This document shows, one piece after another, positions 8,513 to 15,661 of a stretch of 32,651 nucleotides of DNA. Source of the stretch: Acidobacteriota bacterium (GTDB lineage: Bacteria > Acidobacteriota > Terriglobia > Versatilivoradales > Versatilivoraceae). Each line of letters opens with the position of its first letter. Position 1 is the stretch's first letter. The stretch covers positions 1-32,651 of the forward strand of contig JAJECY010000052.1 in NCBI GenBank assembly GCA_022821775.1, read 5' to 3'. The notes beneath the pieces were generated by a model. It was not told the origin of the DNA. It saw only the letters and a list, made by a program, of their open reading frames with translations, and ran no database searches. A program made the position numbers and the translations under genes.

Positions 8513-9901
8513 TTGAATCGCGGAAGAGCCATTGGGGCTCCGGACTCAAATTCAGGCGGCGACAGACCGCCGGCACCCTGGCGCCAGGATGGCCTCCCAA
8601 CGCCCGCCTGGACCGTGGATGCGGTCGGCGCCTGGTGCCTGCTGGGGTACGCGGCGCTGGCTTTCCTGGCACGGCAGCCCGGCGAGCCGCCGCTGCCGAC
8701 CTTCTTCCTGCTGGTCGCCTGGACCGGACTGCCGGTGTTCGGCCTCTACCTGCACTTCCGCCGGCGCGAGGAACCCTTTCCGCTCGGCCGCCTGCTTGTC
8801 TGGGCAATTGCCTTCCGCATCTGCGGTCTGGTGGGCGGCCCCTTCTACGAGGACGACTTCTACCGCTACCTTTGGGACGGGTACCGGTTCGCGACCGCCG
8901 GCACCCCCTACGGGCCGGCTCCGGAGGTGTTTTTCGTCGACCCCGCCGTGCCGCCGGCCCTGCAGTCTGTCCTCAGCGGCATCAACCACCCGGAACTGCC
9001 GACCATCTACTCCCCGGTGACCCAGGCCATCTTTCTGCTTGGCTATTGGGTGCATCCGGGCAGCGTGGCTGTGCTGCAGGCGATCCTGATCGGGTTGGAC
9101 CTGGCCTTGGTGGCGCTGCTGCTGCGCCTGGCGCCGGCGCGCAACGTGCTGCTCTATGCCTGGTGTCCCCTGGTGATCAAGGAGATCGCCTTCACCGCCC
9201 ACCCGGACGGCGCCGGCGCCTGCCTGCTGCTGGCGGCCGTGGTGCTGTCCCGGGACCGCCACTGGCAGGCGGCCGCCGTCGCCCTGGGGCTGGCCGCGGG
9301 CGCCAAGGCGTTCGGCCTGGTGTTGGCGCCGCTGGTGCTGGCCGGAGCCCGCCTCCGGCACTGGCTGCTGTTCGCCGCCACCGTGGCGGCCGTCTATGCT
9401 CCGTTCGCGCTGAGAAGCGGAAGCGAGCTGGCCTCGCTGCAGGTGTTTGCGCGAGAGTGGGAATTCAACTCGTGGCTGTTCGGCCTGCTCAAGACCGCGC
9501 TGCCGCCGTTTGAGGCCAGACTTGCCCTCGGGCTGGCATTTGCGGCATTCTGGGGCTGGTACCATTTCAAATACTTTCAGAGCCCGGCGCGGGAGATCCC
9601 TCGGGGCGACTGGATCTTCGGCGGGCTGCTGGCGGCATCCCCGGTCATCAACCCCTGGTACCTGCTTTGGCTGTTGCCATTCGCGGCGGTTTATCCGACC
9701 ATTTGGGCCTGGACTGCCTCGCTGGCCGTGCTGCTGAGCTACGTGACCGGGCTGAACCTGCAGGACTACGCGATGCACCCCTACGGACAGCCCCCGTGGG
9801 CGCGCGGGCTGGAGTTCGGACTGATTCTGTGCGGGCTCGGCTACGACCTGGTCCGGCGCCGCCGGAACGACGGCCCAGGCCGTGCCGGCGCCAAAGGATG
9901 A
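8513..9901 (+). CDS. GT87-like polytopic membrane glycosyltransferase
   Basis: A very hydrophobic protein of up to 462 residues with about ten predicted membrane segments. Near residues 113-123 it has EDDFYRYLWDG, followed by GTPYGPAP and INHPELPTIYSPVTQ. This acidic first-loop motif plus the PY/IYxP pattern matches the GT-C fold integral-membrane glycosyltransferases (GT87/DUF2029-like, polyprenyl-phosphate-sugar users). It would transfer a sugar, often mannose, on the periplasmic side of the inner membrane; donor and acceptor are unknown. The annotated start is a TTG at 8513 with AGGGAAGG some 13 bases upstream. Later GTG codons, including one around residue 35, are possible because the first 35 residues are not family-like. 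The DUF547 gene follows after 6 bases, so the two are probably co-transcribed. Confidence 0.75.
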   Translation: MNRGRAIGAPDSNSGGDRPPAPWRQDGLPTPAWTVDAVGAWCLLGYAALAFLARQPGEPPLPTFFLLVAWTGLPVFGLYLHFRRREEPFPLGRLLVWAIAFRICGLVGGPFYEDDFYRYLWDGYRFATAGTPYGPAPEVFFVDPAVPPALQSVLSGINHPELPTIYSPVTQAIFLLGYWVHPGSVAVLQAILIGLDLALVALLLRLAPARNVLLYAWCPLVIKEIAFTAHPDGAGACLLLAAVVLSRDRHWQAAAVALGLAAGAKAFGLVLAPLVLAGARLRHWLLFAATVAAVYAPFALRSGSELASLQVFAREWEFNSWLFGLLKTALPPFEARLALGLAFAAFWGWYHFKYFQSPAREIPRGDWIFGGLLAASPVINPWYLLWLLPFAAVYPTIWAWTASLAVLLSYVTGLNLQDYAMHPYGQPPWARGLEFGLILCGLGYDLVRRRRNDGPGRAGAKG

Positions 9902-9907
9902 ACGACC

Positions 9908-10777
9908 ATGAAATCAGACGGGATTGAAACGGCGTTGGAACGCATGTGGCTGCGGCGCAGCCTGGCTTTAGGGGTGCTCGCCACGGTGATTCTGGCCACG
10001 GCCTGCGCTCCGCCTCAGCCGGAACGGATATCGGAATGGGATGCCAGCAACGAGTCCAATGTCGAGCCCATCGACCATGGCCCCTGGCAGGACATCCTGG
10101 ACGGCTACCTCGACCCCGACGCCCAGGGAGTCAATGTCCTCGACTATGCCGCGCTGGCGGCCAGTTCCGATGACACGGCCAAGCTGGCCGGATACGTCCG
10201 GCACCTGGAAGGGATCGATCCCCGTGAGTACCGCCGCGCCGAGCAGATGGCCTACTGGATCAACTTCTACAACGCGCGCACCGTCAAGATGGTCCTGGAC
10301 GCCTATCCGGTGGACACGATCCGGGAAATCCACCAGGGCGACGCCCCAATGACGGGCCCCTGGAAAGACGTGTGCGCCAATGTCGCCGGCCGGGATCTGA
10401 CCCTGGACCAGATAGAGCACGACATCCTCCGCCCCATCTGGCGGGACAAGCGGATTCACTACGCGGTGAACTGCGCTGCCTACAGTTGTCCTCAATTGAT
10501 GGACACGGCATTCACAGCCGCCAATACCGAGTCTCTGCTGGAAGCGGGAGCGCGAGCCTACGTGAACAGCGCCCGCGGGGTCGACGTGGTCGACGACGAG
10601 TTCATGGTCTTGTCCAGCATCTACAAGTGGTATCCCGAGGACTTTGGCAGTTCGGAGGAGTCGGTAATCAAACACCTCACCCAATACGCCGACGGCGAGT
10701 TGGCGGCGTTCCTGGAAGGGTTCGAGGGCACGATCGACTACGACTACGACTGGAAACTGAACCAAGCCCAGCGCTGA
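9908..10777 (+). CDS. DUF547 domain lipoprotein
   Basis: A 289-residue exported protein of the DUF547 family. It has a hydrophobic N-terminal stretch ending in ILATAC, so Cys33 is a likely lipidation site. The DUF547 hallmarks follow: AYWINFYNA at 115-123 and HYAVNCAAYSCP at 184-195, with the conserved His/Cys residues. DUF547 proteins are widespread in Gram-negative bacteria and their biochemical role is not established. The ATG at 9908 has AAAGGA upstream. An internal ATG at codon 13 (9944) would also give a normal lipoprotein signal. It follows the membrane glycosyltransferase by 6 bases, so an envelope role is the reasonable inference. Confidence 0.85.
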   Translation: MKSDGIETALERMWLRRSLALGVLATVILATACAPPQPERISEWDASNESNVEPIDHGPWQDILDGYLDPDAQGVNVLDYAALAASSDDTAKLAGYVRHLEGIDPREYRRAEQMAYWINFYNARTVKMVLDAYPVDTIREIHQGDAPMTGPWKDVCANVAGRDLTLDQIEHDILRPIWRDKRIHYAVNCAAYSCPQLMDTAFTAANTESLLEAGARAYVNSARGVDVVDDEFMVLSSIYKWYPEDFGSSEESVIKHLTQYADGELAAFLEGFEGTIDYDYDWKLNQAQR

Positions 10778-10940
10778 TTACACACTTCACGCATTCGGGA
10801 TGCAGGCGCCAAACTCCGCTCCAACCTTCCTTCGCAAATTCTTGTCGGCTGATGCCCAAAGCACGCGCTTGCCCCTGACCACACCACCACTTTAAATTCG
10901 GCGATAACACTTTTTTTTACCGCAACCGTTCGGTTTCCGT

Positions 10941-10969
10941 TTGTCAACAGTCACTAACGGCAGTAAGGT
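10941..10969 (+). promoter_or_regulatory. Possible promoter of the small exported CxxC protein
   Basis: TTGTCA (10941-10946, 5 of 6 to the -35 consensus) is separated by 17 bases from TAAGGT (10964-10969, a poor -10). It lies 31 bases upstream of the ATG at 11000, in a 222-base gap that is visibly more AT-rich than its surroundings. The spacing is good but the -10 is weak. Confidence 0.3.
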
Positions 10970-10999
10970 ACTTGTGTGCAATAAGAGGAGAACAAAGAC

Positions 11000-11374
11000 A
11001 TGAAGAAATTTGTATTGGCAGCCATCTTCCTCTCCGCAGGCATCGGGCTGTTCCAACTTTGGGTCTCGGCCTCCGGCTCCATCGGACCCGGATCCGGCAA
11101 GGTGAGTCCGCGCGCGGCCTACTCGAAGGGCAAGGCTCTGACGTTCGACCTGCTGGTCTGCGGTTCCTGCCCGATAAAGAAGGGCGACCTCAATCGTGAC
11201 CGGGCCCGGAGCCTAACGGCCAGCCTGGTAGCGGTCTACAACGGCAAGAAGACGGGATCGCCCGACGACGAAGCGGTCGCCGCGCTGTGCGGAAAAGGGG
11301 ACGTGCAGGGAGAAGAATGCAAGATGAGGATGGAGGTCGTTCACTACTTCCTCACCCGGCGCTTCAAACTATAG
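11000..11374 (+). CDS. Small exported protein with a CxxC motif, function unknown
   Basis: A 124-residue protein with a Lys-Lys start and a hydrophobic signal segment (about residues 1-25). The mature region holds four cysteines: Cys54 and Cys57 in a CGSC pair, Cys97 and Cys107. The even number and CxxC spacing suggest disulfides in the periplasm or a bound metal; I recognise no family. The start is secure: GAGGAG lies 9 bases before the ATG. An outer-membrane barrel gene follows 70 bases later on the same strand. The two may be co-transcribed, but no shared function can be shown. Confidence 0.8.
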   Translation: MKKFVLAAIFLSAGIGLFQLWVSASGSIGPGSGKVSPRAAYSKGKALTFDLLVCGSCPIKKGDLNRDRARSLTASLVAVYNGKKTGSPDDEAVAALCGKGDVQGEECKMRMEVVHYFLTRRFKL

Positions 11375-11444
11375 TGTCCCGTCTCGGAAAACTGCTGTCC
11401 GTCTTGCCGGAGATCCATTCGGCGCAAAGGAAGGTACCCACCCA

Positions 11445-12395
11445 ATGATCCGCAAAAATGGTTCGTTCGTGACCGTTCTGGTCGGCTCGGGGCTTGTCCT
11501 GTGCCTGTCCGCCCCTCCCTCGTCCGCGCAAGGCACGCCCTGGTTGGCTGAGCCGGGGACCGGAACCGTCAACATTTCCTTCGTCAACCAGAACGCCACC
11601 GAGTTCTACCGCCAGACCACCAAGGTGAAGGGACCGCTGGAGGCGACCGGGGCCAACCTGGCCCAGAACACCATGTGGTTCGGGGTCAACTACGCTATCA
11701 ACGACGCGGTAGCCATCGATGTGCAATCCGCCTGGGCGCGGAGCTTCGTGGCAGGCGGAGTCGGGCCTTCCGGCGGCCAGGAAAGCTACAGCGGGATATA
11801 CGATTCCACCGTCGCCGTCACCTGGCGAATCGTCGACGAACTCATCAGCGACGCGCCCAGCGTAGCCGTGCGGGTGGGGGCGATCATCCCCGGCAGCTAC
11901 GACACCGGCTACATCAACTCGCTCGGAGACGGCGGCGCCGGGGTCGAGACCTCGCTCATCGTCGGCAAGTTCGGCAGCGCGGCAGGAGTCTCGGCCGAGA
12001 TCGGCTACCGGAACCGTACCAGCACCGAGGTCAACACCCAGGCAGTGGGCGGCGCTGCCTCGGGCGGGGAGAAGGTCGACATCCCGGCGGACATGTTCCT
12101 CAACCTCGGCCTCTTCATCCCGGCCGGCGACTATCTGACCGTCGGGGCGGACTATCGGATGGTCAATGCCCTCTCAGGCATCGACATCGGCGGGCCGGGC
12201 TTCTCGCCCAGCCGGTTCCCGGGGTTGCAGGAGGACGCGCACATCGTTGGCGGGCGGCTGATGGCCGAAGTCGCCGACAACATCAGCCTGAACGGGTTCG
12301 TCGGGCGAGTGGTGGCGGGGCGCAACACGGCAGCCTCGCTGCTCATCAGCTTCGGCGTCAGCCTGGGCTTCGGAGGAGGCGCCGTCGGTTTCTAG
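11445..12395 (+). CDS. Outer-membrane beta-barrel protein
   Basis: A 316-residue protein with an N-terminal signal peptide ending in APPSSAQG. It then shows alternating amphipathic strands rich in Gly, Tyr, Asn and Ser, and a C-terminal strand ending in Phe (GGAVGF), the hallmark of BAM-inserted barrels. Strand patterns such as NTMWFGVNYAINDAVAIDV and TVGADYRMVNAL recall the small transporter-like outer-membrane families (OMPP1/phenol-pathway MetA type), but the assignment to one family is uncertain. The ATG at 11445 has AAGGAAGG upstream at a rather long distance. It follows the CxxC protein and is the last gene of the plus-strand run. Confidence 0.75.
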   Translation: MIRKNGSFVTVLVGSGLVLCLSAPPSSAQGTPWLAEPGTGTVNISFVNQNATEFYRQTTKVKGPLEATGANLAQNTMWFGVNYAINDAVAIDVQSAWARSFVAGGVGPSGGQESYSGIYDSTVAVTWRIVDELISDAPSVAVRVGAIIPGSYDTGYINSLGDGGAGVETSLIVGKFGSAAGVSAEIGYRNRTSTEVNTQAVGGAASGGEKVDIPADMFLNLGLFIPAGDYLTVGADYRMVNALSGIDIGGPGFSPSRFPGLQEDAHIVGGRLMAEVADNISLNGFVGRVVAGRNTAASLLISFGVSLGFGGGAVGF

Positions 12396-12671
12396 CTGGA
12401 GAAGCTGCCCAAATATAGCATTCTCAGGGGTAGTTGTTCACTGCGGGACCGATTACATGCTCTGAATAGGGCTGAATACCCTAGCAAATGCCACTTCATT
12501 GCCGATAGCAGGGATCATGTCCTACTGCCACCCGGAGCCCCGGGTAGCCCTCTGAGTATCGGCGCCTGCTGCTGTCCTTCCACCGCCCCCGGTCGCAAGA
12601 CAACCTCCCCAAGACTGATCCCGCGAGAGACTTGAAGCGCTGGCGGACCCAGACCGGGCGAGTGATTCCGG

Positions 12672-13643
12672 TTAGCGGTAGGTCGCGGGGGTTCGGACCG
12701 AGTCGGGTCCGGCTCGTCGGCTACGGGGACCGGAAAATGCAGCCAGGTGCACCACGACCTTGTCCACCAGGAGAGCACCGGCCACCAGGTTCTCGGCCAC
12801 ATATCCCAGGTCCCGGCCTAGCCCCAGGGCCGGACGGTCATCGAACGACGCCTTGAGGATGCTGTCGAGGAACGATCGGGCCTGGGAGGCCCGCCCGGAC
12901 AGCTTTTGAGAGGTGGGGCGTTCGATGACGTCGACGGCGTAGCTGCGAACGAGCCGGGGAAGCATCGAGGCGAAGGTTTCGGGCTGGTCGAACAGATCCA
13001 GGCCAAGGCGCTCTTTCCCGACCATGAAGACGGCACCCACCTGGCCGGGAAGCGAGTTCACCGATTCGACGTATTGGTCGAGCGTTGCGGCATGCCGTTC
13101 AAAGATCGAACTCATGGCTCTGCTGGGCGATGCCGCATCCATGGCGGCGGCCTTGGCCGCGATGGAGTGCCAGACCTGGGCTTGGTCGGAGACCCTTTCA
13201 CCGGTCTCGGCCATCGAATGGAGCACGCTGGCGAGCCTCTCCGTCCTGCCCCGCGCGTACTGCAGTTGCTCGGTTACGGCGAAATCGTCTCTCTCATAGT
13301 CCCAGCGGCCCTGCTCCACGCACGAGACGGGAATGACCACGGTATGTTGCTCCGGGATGAGCATGGTGAGATTGACGACGCGATTCTGCTTGGCTCCCAC
13401 CAGCTCTTCCCCGTCCAGGATCAGTACCGGCAGCTTCGATCGGTTCTCCACCGCAAGGTCGGGCACGCTGCCGGCCCGAGACACCTCCTTGACGGTGACC
13501 AGGCCACCCCGCAGTCCGTCGGCCAGCATCAGGTATTGGAGGCTGCTGCGGACATCCGACAGCAACGGAAACATCGTCAGTCCGTTCCAAGCTTGAGGAT
13601 CTCCAAGCTTCAGGTCGGAGAGGGCCGTTTTCAATGGATGCAT
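12672..13643 (-). CDS. DUF6569 (ARPP-1) domain protein
   Basis: A 323-residue cytoplasmic protein matching the DUF6569/ARPP-1 family. Its signature runs ILDGEELVGAKQNR (75-88), then a short strand, then IPVSCVEQGRW (104-114). In the family name ARPP stands for 'ARG and Rhodanese-Phosphatase-superfamily-associated protein', a domain linked to predicted conflict systems. Its biochemical activity is unknown to me. The frame can be extended to a TTG at 13670, but the ATG at 13643 has AAGGAG 6 bases upstream and begins the conserved region. It is divergently paired with a MerR-type regulator and has a near-perfect sigma-70 promoter with a dyad in its spacer (13688-13715). Regulation by that regulator is therefore likely. 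Confidence 0.85.
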   Translation of the reverse strand: MHPLKTALSDLKLGDPQAWNGLTMFPLLSDVRSSLQYLMLADGLRGGLVTVKEVSRAGSVPDLAVENRSKLPVLILDGEELVGAKQNRVVNLTMLIPEQHTVVIPVSCVEQGRWDYERDDFAVTEQLQYARGRTERLASVLHSMAETGERVSDQAQVWHSIAAKAAAMDAASPSRAMSSIFERHAATLDQYVESVNSLPGQVGAVFMVGKERLGLDLFDQPETFASMLPRLVRSYAVDVIERPTSQKLSGRASQARSFLDSILKASFDDRPALGLGRDLGYVAENLVAGALLVDKVVVHLAAFSGPRSRRAGPDSVRTPATYR

Positions 13644-13711
13644 AGGCAACTCCTTGATATGGTCAGCCAAAATCAGTAAAGTGCATTATTATAGGTGGCA
13701 GATTGCCTATG
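13641..13711. repeat. 9-bp inverted repeat pair in the DUF6569/MerR intergenic region
   Basis: CATAGGCAA at 13641-13649 and its exact complement TTGCCTATG at 13703-13711. The first copy covers the DUF6569 start codon, and the second overlaps the dyad in the promoter spacer. They could be two half-sites of a looped operator. They are unlikely to pair in the mRNA, because the proposed transcript starts near 13681, downstream of the second copy. Confidence 0.4.
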
Positions 13712-13715
13712 TCAA
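13688..13715 (-). promoter_or_regulatory. Consensus sigma-70 promoter with MerR-type dyad for the DUF6569 gene
   Basis: On the minus strand a perfect -35 TTGACA (13715-13710) and a perfect -10 TATAAT (13693-13688) are separated by 16 bases. The spacer carries the inverted repeat ATAGG-N10-CCTAT (13691-13710), centred almost exactly between the two boxes. This is where MerR-family regulators bind. The predicted start near 13681 gives a 37-base leader containing the AAGGAG site of the DUF6569 gene. Confidence 0.75.
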
Positions 13716-13731
13716 CAGTAAAGACTACTAA
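13703..13731 (+). promoter_or_regulatory. Weak divergent promoter candidate of the MerR-type gene
   Basis: TTGCCT (13703-13708), 17 bases, then TACTAA (13726-13731). It overlaps the DUF6569 promoter and its dyad, so a regulator bound there would also control its own gene. The predicted leader is only about 15 bases and no Shine-Dalgarno is seen before the ATG at 13753. Confidence 0.35.
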
Positions 13732-13752
13732 TTAACATTAAAAACCACTCGA

Positions 13753-14583
13753 ATGGCTTTTGACCGGGAAACGGAGAGCTACACGGCCGCGGAACTGCAG
13801 CGGGAGACCGGGTTCGATCGCAGGACGATCGCCTACTACGTGCACGAAGGCCTGCTGCCCAAGGTGGGACGACGCGGGTCGCGAACCCGCTACCCCAAGC
13901 TGATCCGGGACCGCCTGCTTTTTGTTCGAGCGGTGAGAGAGGCGGAGCAGCGGGGAACGGTGGCGCCCGTGTCCCTCCGGGATCTCCGCGAGATATTCGA
14001 GCAGGCGCCGGCGGCGCTGATTTCGGCCGTCGCGGACGGGCGGACCTCCGTGACCCCGGAAGTCGTAACCGGCATATCACCGAGCTTCCGGTCGCTTGCC
14101 CGCCGGCGAGCGGCCATCGAGGATCGATGGGGCCCCGTGCGGGAGGACCGAGACAGGGCCGAGTCGCCCCGGAGGTTGGCCGACTCAAACGTCCATAAAC
14201 CCGGCAAGGACGACAGCGAACTGTCTGAGGCGCCCTACCGGCGGGACACCCACCCGGAGGACGAAGGAAACCGCCGGGCCACCGACGGAGACGCTTCGGC
14301 CTCCTCCTACCGGCGGGAAAGAGTTGAGGACTCCGAACTCAACCCCCAATCGGAGCTTGGCGAACTGCTGTCCGCCCTGCAGGAAATCGCCAAGGGACAC
14401 AGTAATCCGTCCTCCGCAATGGACCGCTGGATTCAAGCAGAGGTCTCTCCGGATATCACGCTCTCGGTCCGGGGATTAAACGACGAGGCGGCCCCGTTGC
14501 TGGAACGAGCCGTCCACTGCCTGCGCCGCCTCATGAGCGGCCGCGCGGAACCTGCGATGGATGAGGAGGAAAAAGAGTCGTGA
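13753..14583 (+). CDS. MerR-type transcriptional regulator
   Basis: A 276-residue DNA-binding protein. The first about 75 residues form a MerR winged helix-turn-helix: YTAAELQRETGFDRRTIAYY, then VHEGLLPKVGRRGSRTRYP as the wing. The rest is unusual: a charged, low-complexity middle (about 115-190, rich in Asp, Glu, Arg and Pro) and a small C-terminal domain (about 195-270, LSVRGLNDEAAPLLERAVHCLRRLM). The latter may bind a ligand or oligomerise, in place of a known MerR effector domain. It is divergent from the DUF6569 gene, with shared promoter DNA that holds a dyad, so it most likely regulates both. Start codon choice is by the domain boundary, since there is no Shine-Dalgarno sequence. Confidence 0.82.
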   Translation: MAFDRETESYTAAELQRETGFDRRTIAYYVHEGLLPKVGRRGSRTRYPKLIRDRLLFVRAVREAEQRGTVAPVSLRDLREIFEQAPAALISAVADGRTSVTPEVVTGISPSFRSLARRRAAIEDRWGPVREDRDRAESPRRLADSNVHKPGKDDSELSEAPYRRDTHPEDEGNRRATDGDASASSYRRERVEDSELNPQSELGELLSALQEIAKGHSNPSSAMDRWIQAEVSPDITLSVRGLNDEAAPLLERAVHCLRRLMSGRAEPAMDEEEKES

Positions 14584-14639
14584 GGGGCGTGAGTTGGACC
14601 AGCGTGCGGTCCCGAGAGAATTCGCCATTCAGCGTTGGT

Positions 14640-14744
14640 GGGGAAGTGGGTGGGGTTCGAAGGCAACCGTAGCGGCGCAAGAGCCCAAATGTGCTCAGCG
14701 CCGACGCTCGTCACTTCATAGCTGCCGACCTACCTGCGCCGCAG
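14640..14744 (-). pseudogene. fic', 5'-end remnant of a second fic gene
   Basis: Read on the minus strand this is a decayed copy of the beginning of the fic gene at 15662-16864. Translation gives LRRR-stop-VGSYEVTSVG, against MRRGESGSYEVTSVA in the intact gene. The similarity continues as EHIWALAPLRLP against ERVRAFVPLPLP and fades near 14640. The start codon is CTG instead of ATG and codon 5 is TAG, so it cannot be expressed as Fic. The upstream DNA to 14820 is also homologous: over 14701-14820 against 16821-16940 I count 98 of 120 identical bases with no gap. Nothing of the catalytic part remains; the MerR gene ends at 14583. Confidence 0.85.
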
Positions 14745-14820
14745 GAAGGGCAGTCCTTATTTGCAGTTTCGCAATAACACCATTTGCTATTTAACTTTAG
14801 CGCTTAACTTACAATAAAGA
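14745..14820 (-). promoter_or_regulatory. Copy of the fic upstream region in front of fic'
   Basis: Gapless counterpart of 16865-16940, including the AT-rich block CTAAAGTTAAATAG, the ATGGTGTTATTG block and the ATAAGGAC ribosome-binding site. It therefore marks the positions conserved between two fic promoters. Whether it is still active is unknown. Confidence 0.6.
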
Positions 14821-14861
14821 AGCCGCCCACACTCAACAAGAGCGATCCGCCCAGAGCGAAG

Positions 14862-15533
14862 TCAACCGGCGTGTTTTGCGATACGGCACGGCCTCCAATG
14901 CCGAGTCCAGTGCTCGTTTGTCTGCACATGGCCGACGCGAACGCTTTTGCAGACGTTCTCTGAAAACTCCGCTGTAGGGAATCCTCGAGCCAACCGCAAA
15001 ACGACACCTTCCCGTTGGCCACCCAGCACCGACGGCTCGCGGTGTGCACTCTCCACGAACGCGCGGATCTCGGCGACCGAACTGAAGTATCCCTCAAAAA
15101 GGATCGGAACGATCGGTATGCCCCTCTGCTTTGCGTATGACTCGACATCGGCAAAAGCCGCAAACGCACCTTCGCCGTCGCGCAGCCCAAAAGCATAAAA
15201 CGTTTTCTGCTCCTCCACCGGACCGTAGGTGATGCTGTGGACACCGTAGATGTCCTCGCCGTAGAGATAGACGTTGGGTTCGGTCACCTTCCAGGCGTGG
15301 TGCTTCTTGACCATCGCCATCCATTTGCCCCCGGACGGCGCCGAGACGCTGCGCCCGTAGACTTTACCGGCGTGCAGCAGCGTGTTGCTTCCGTCGAGCT
15401 TCTCGGTCACGACGACGGCCTGTCCCACGAAGCGACCCGGAATCGTGTGCACATCGTCGTCCCGACCGATAGCCGGAGACCAGGGCTAATAGGGCGTACT
15501 TGGATATTTGGAGCTTGAAGGCAGATTTTCCAC
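14862..15533 (-). pseudogene. RNA ligase family gene interrupted by one in-frame amber codon
   Basis: The full-length gene starts at GTG 15533, preceded by GGAGGTGAT. It reads through KYPSTPY to a TAG at 15488-15486 (codon 16), and continues in the same frame with PWSPAIGRDDDVHTIPGRF to the stop at 14862. This restores the N-terminal pattern of a nucleotidyl-transferase-fold RNA ligase family (typically TPHLPWSP...DD), so the TAG most likely replaced a leucine codon. After the stop all ligase motifs are intact: EKLDGSN (motif I, nucleotide-accepting Lys), GEDIYGVHSI, FYAFGLRD, EGVVLR, and the terminal CKSVRVGHVQTNEHW. Translation could restart at GTG 15452, giving 196 residues without the first about 27. 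Such ligases seal RNA, often in repair. It is the last gene downstream of fic. Confidence 0.75.
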
Positions 15534-15535
15534 GA

Positions 15536-15658
15536 TCACCTCCGGCGTCGCCCGGTTTTGGAGGCGTACTGAGGACAGAGTTGCTCCACCTGAACTCCAA
15601 GGGTCAAATCGGCTTCGCGCCAAGCCTTGAAATTCTCAAGCTTCATGCGGTTCAACAT
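15536..15658 (-). pseudogene. 40-codon stub resembling the N-terminus of an SMC/ABC-like AAA ATPase
   Basis: The ATG at 15658 lies 3 bases after the fic stop and has CAGGAG at a good distance. The frame encodes 40 residues beginning MLNRMKLENFKAWREADLTL. This is how DUF3696/AAA_15-type ATPases begin: a first strand, then NFKAW, just before the Walker A loop. After residue 21 the resemblance stops, no P-loop follows, and the frame ends in RRRR-stop, inside the ribosome-binding site of the RNA ligase gene. I read it as the start of a lost ATPase gene joined to the ligase. It could also act as a short leader peptide coupling fic to the ligase. Family identity is moderate because only 20 residues are informative. 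Confidence 0.5.
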
Positions 15659-15661
15659 AAT

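Noticed and set aside
10908-10940. T-run plus ACCG-TT-CGGT hairpin as a terminator after the DUF547 gene
   Set aside because: On the plus strand the T-run comes before the hairpin, and on the minus strand the hairpin is followed by A residues; neither order makes an intrinsic terminator.
12515-12802. 95-codon minus-strand frame overlapping the end of the DUF6569 gene
   Set aside because: Trp/Pro/Arg-rich with no domain; most of it is a shadow of the DUF6569 3' end, and no ribosome-binding site is visible.
13641-13711. mRNA hairpin hiding the DUF6569 start codon through the 9-base inverted repeat
   Set aside because: The consensus promoter at 13688-13715 puts the transcript start near 13681, so the upstream arm would not be in the RNA.
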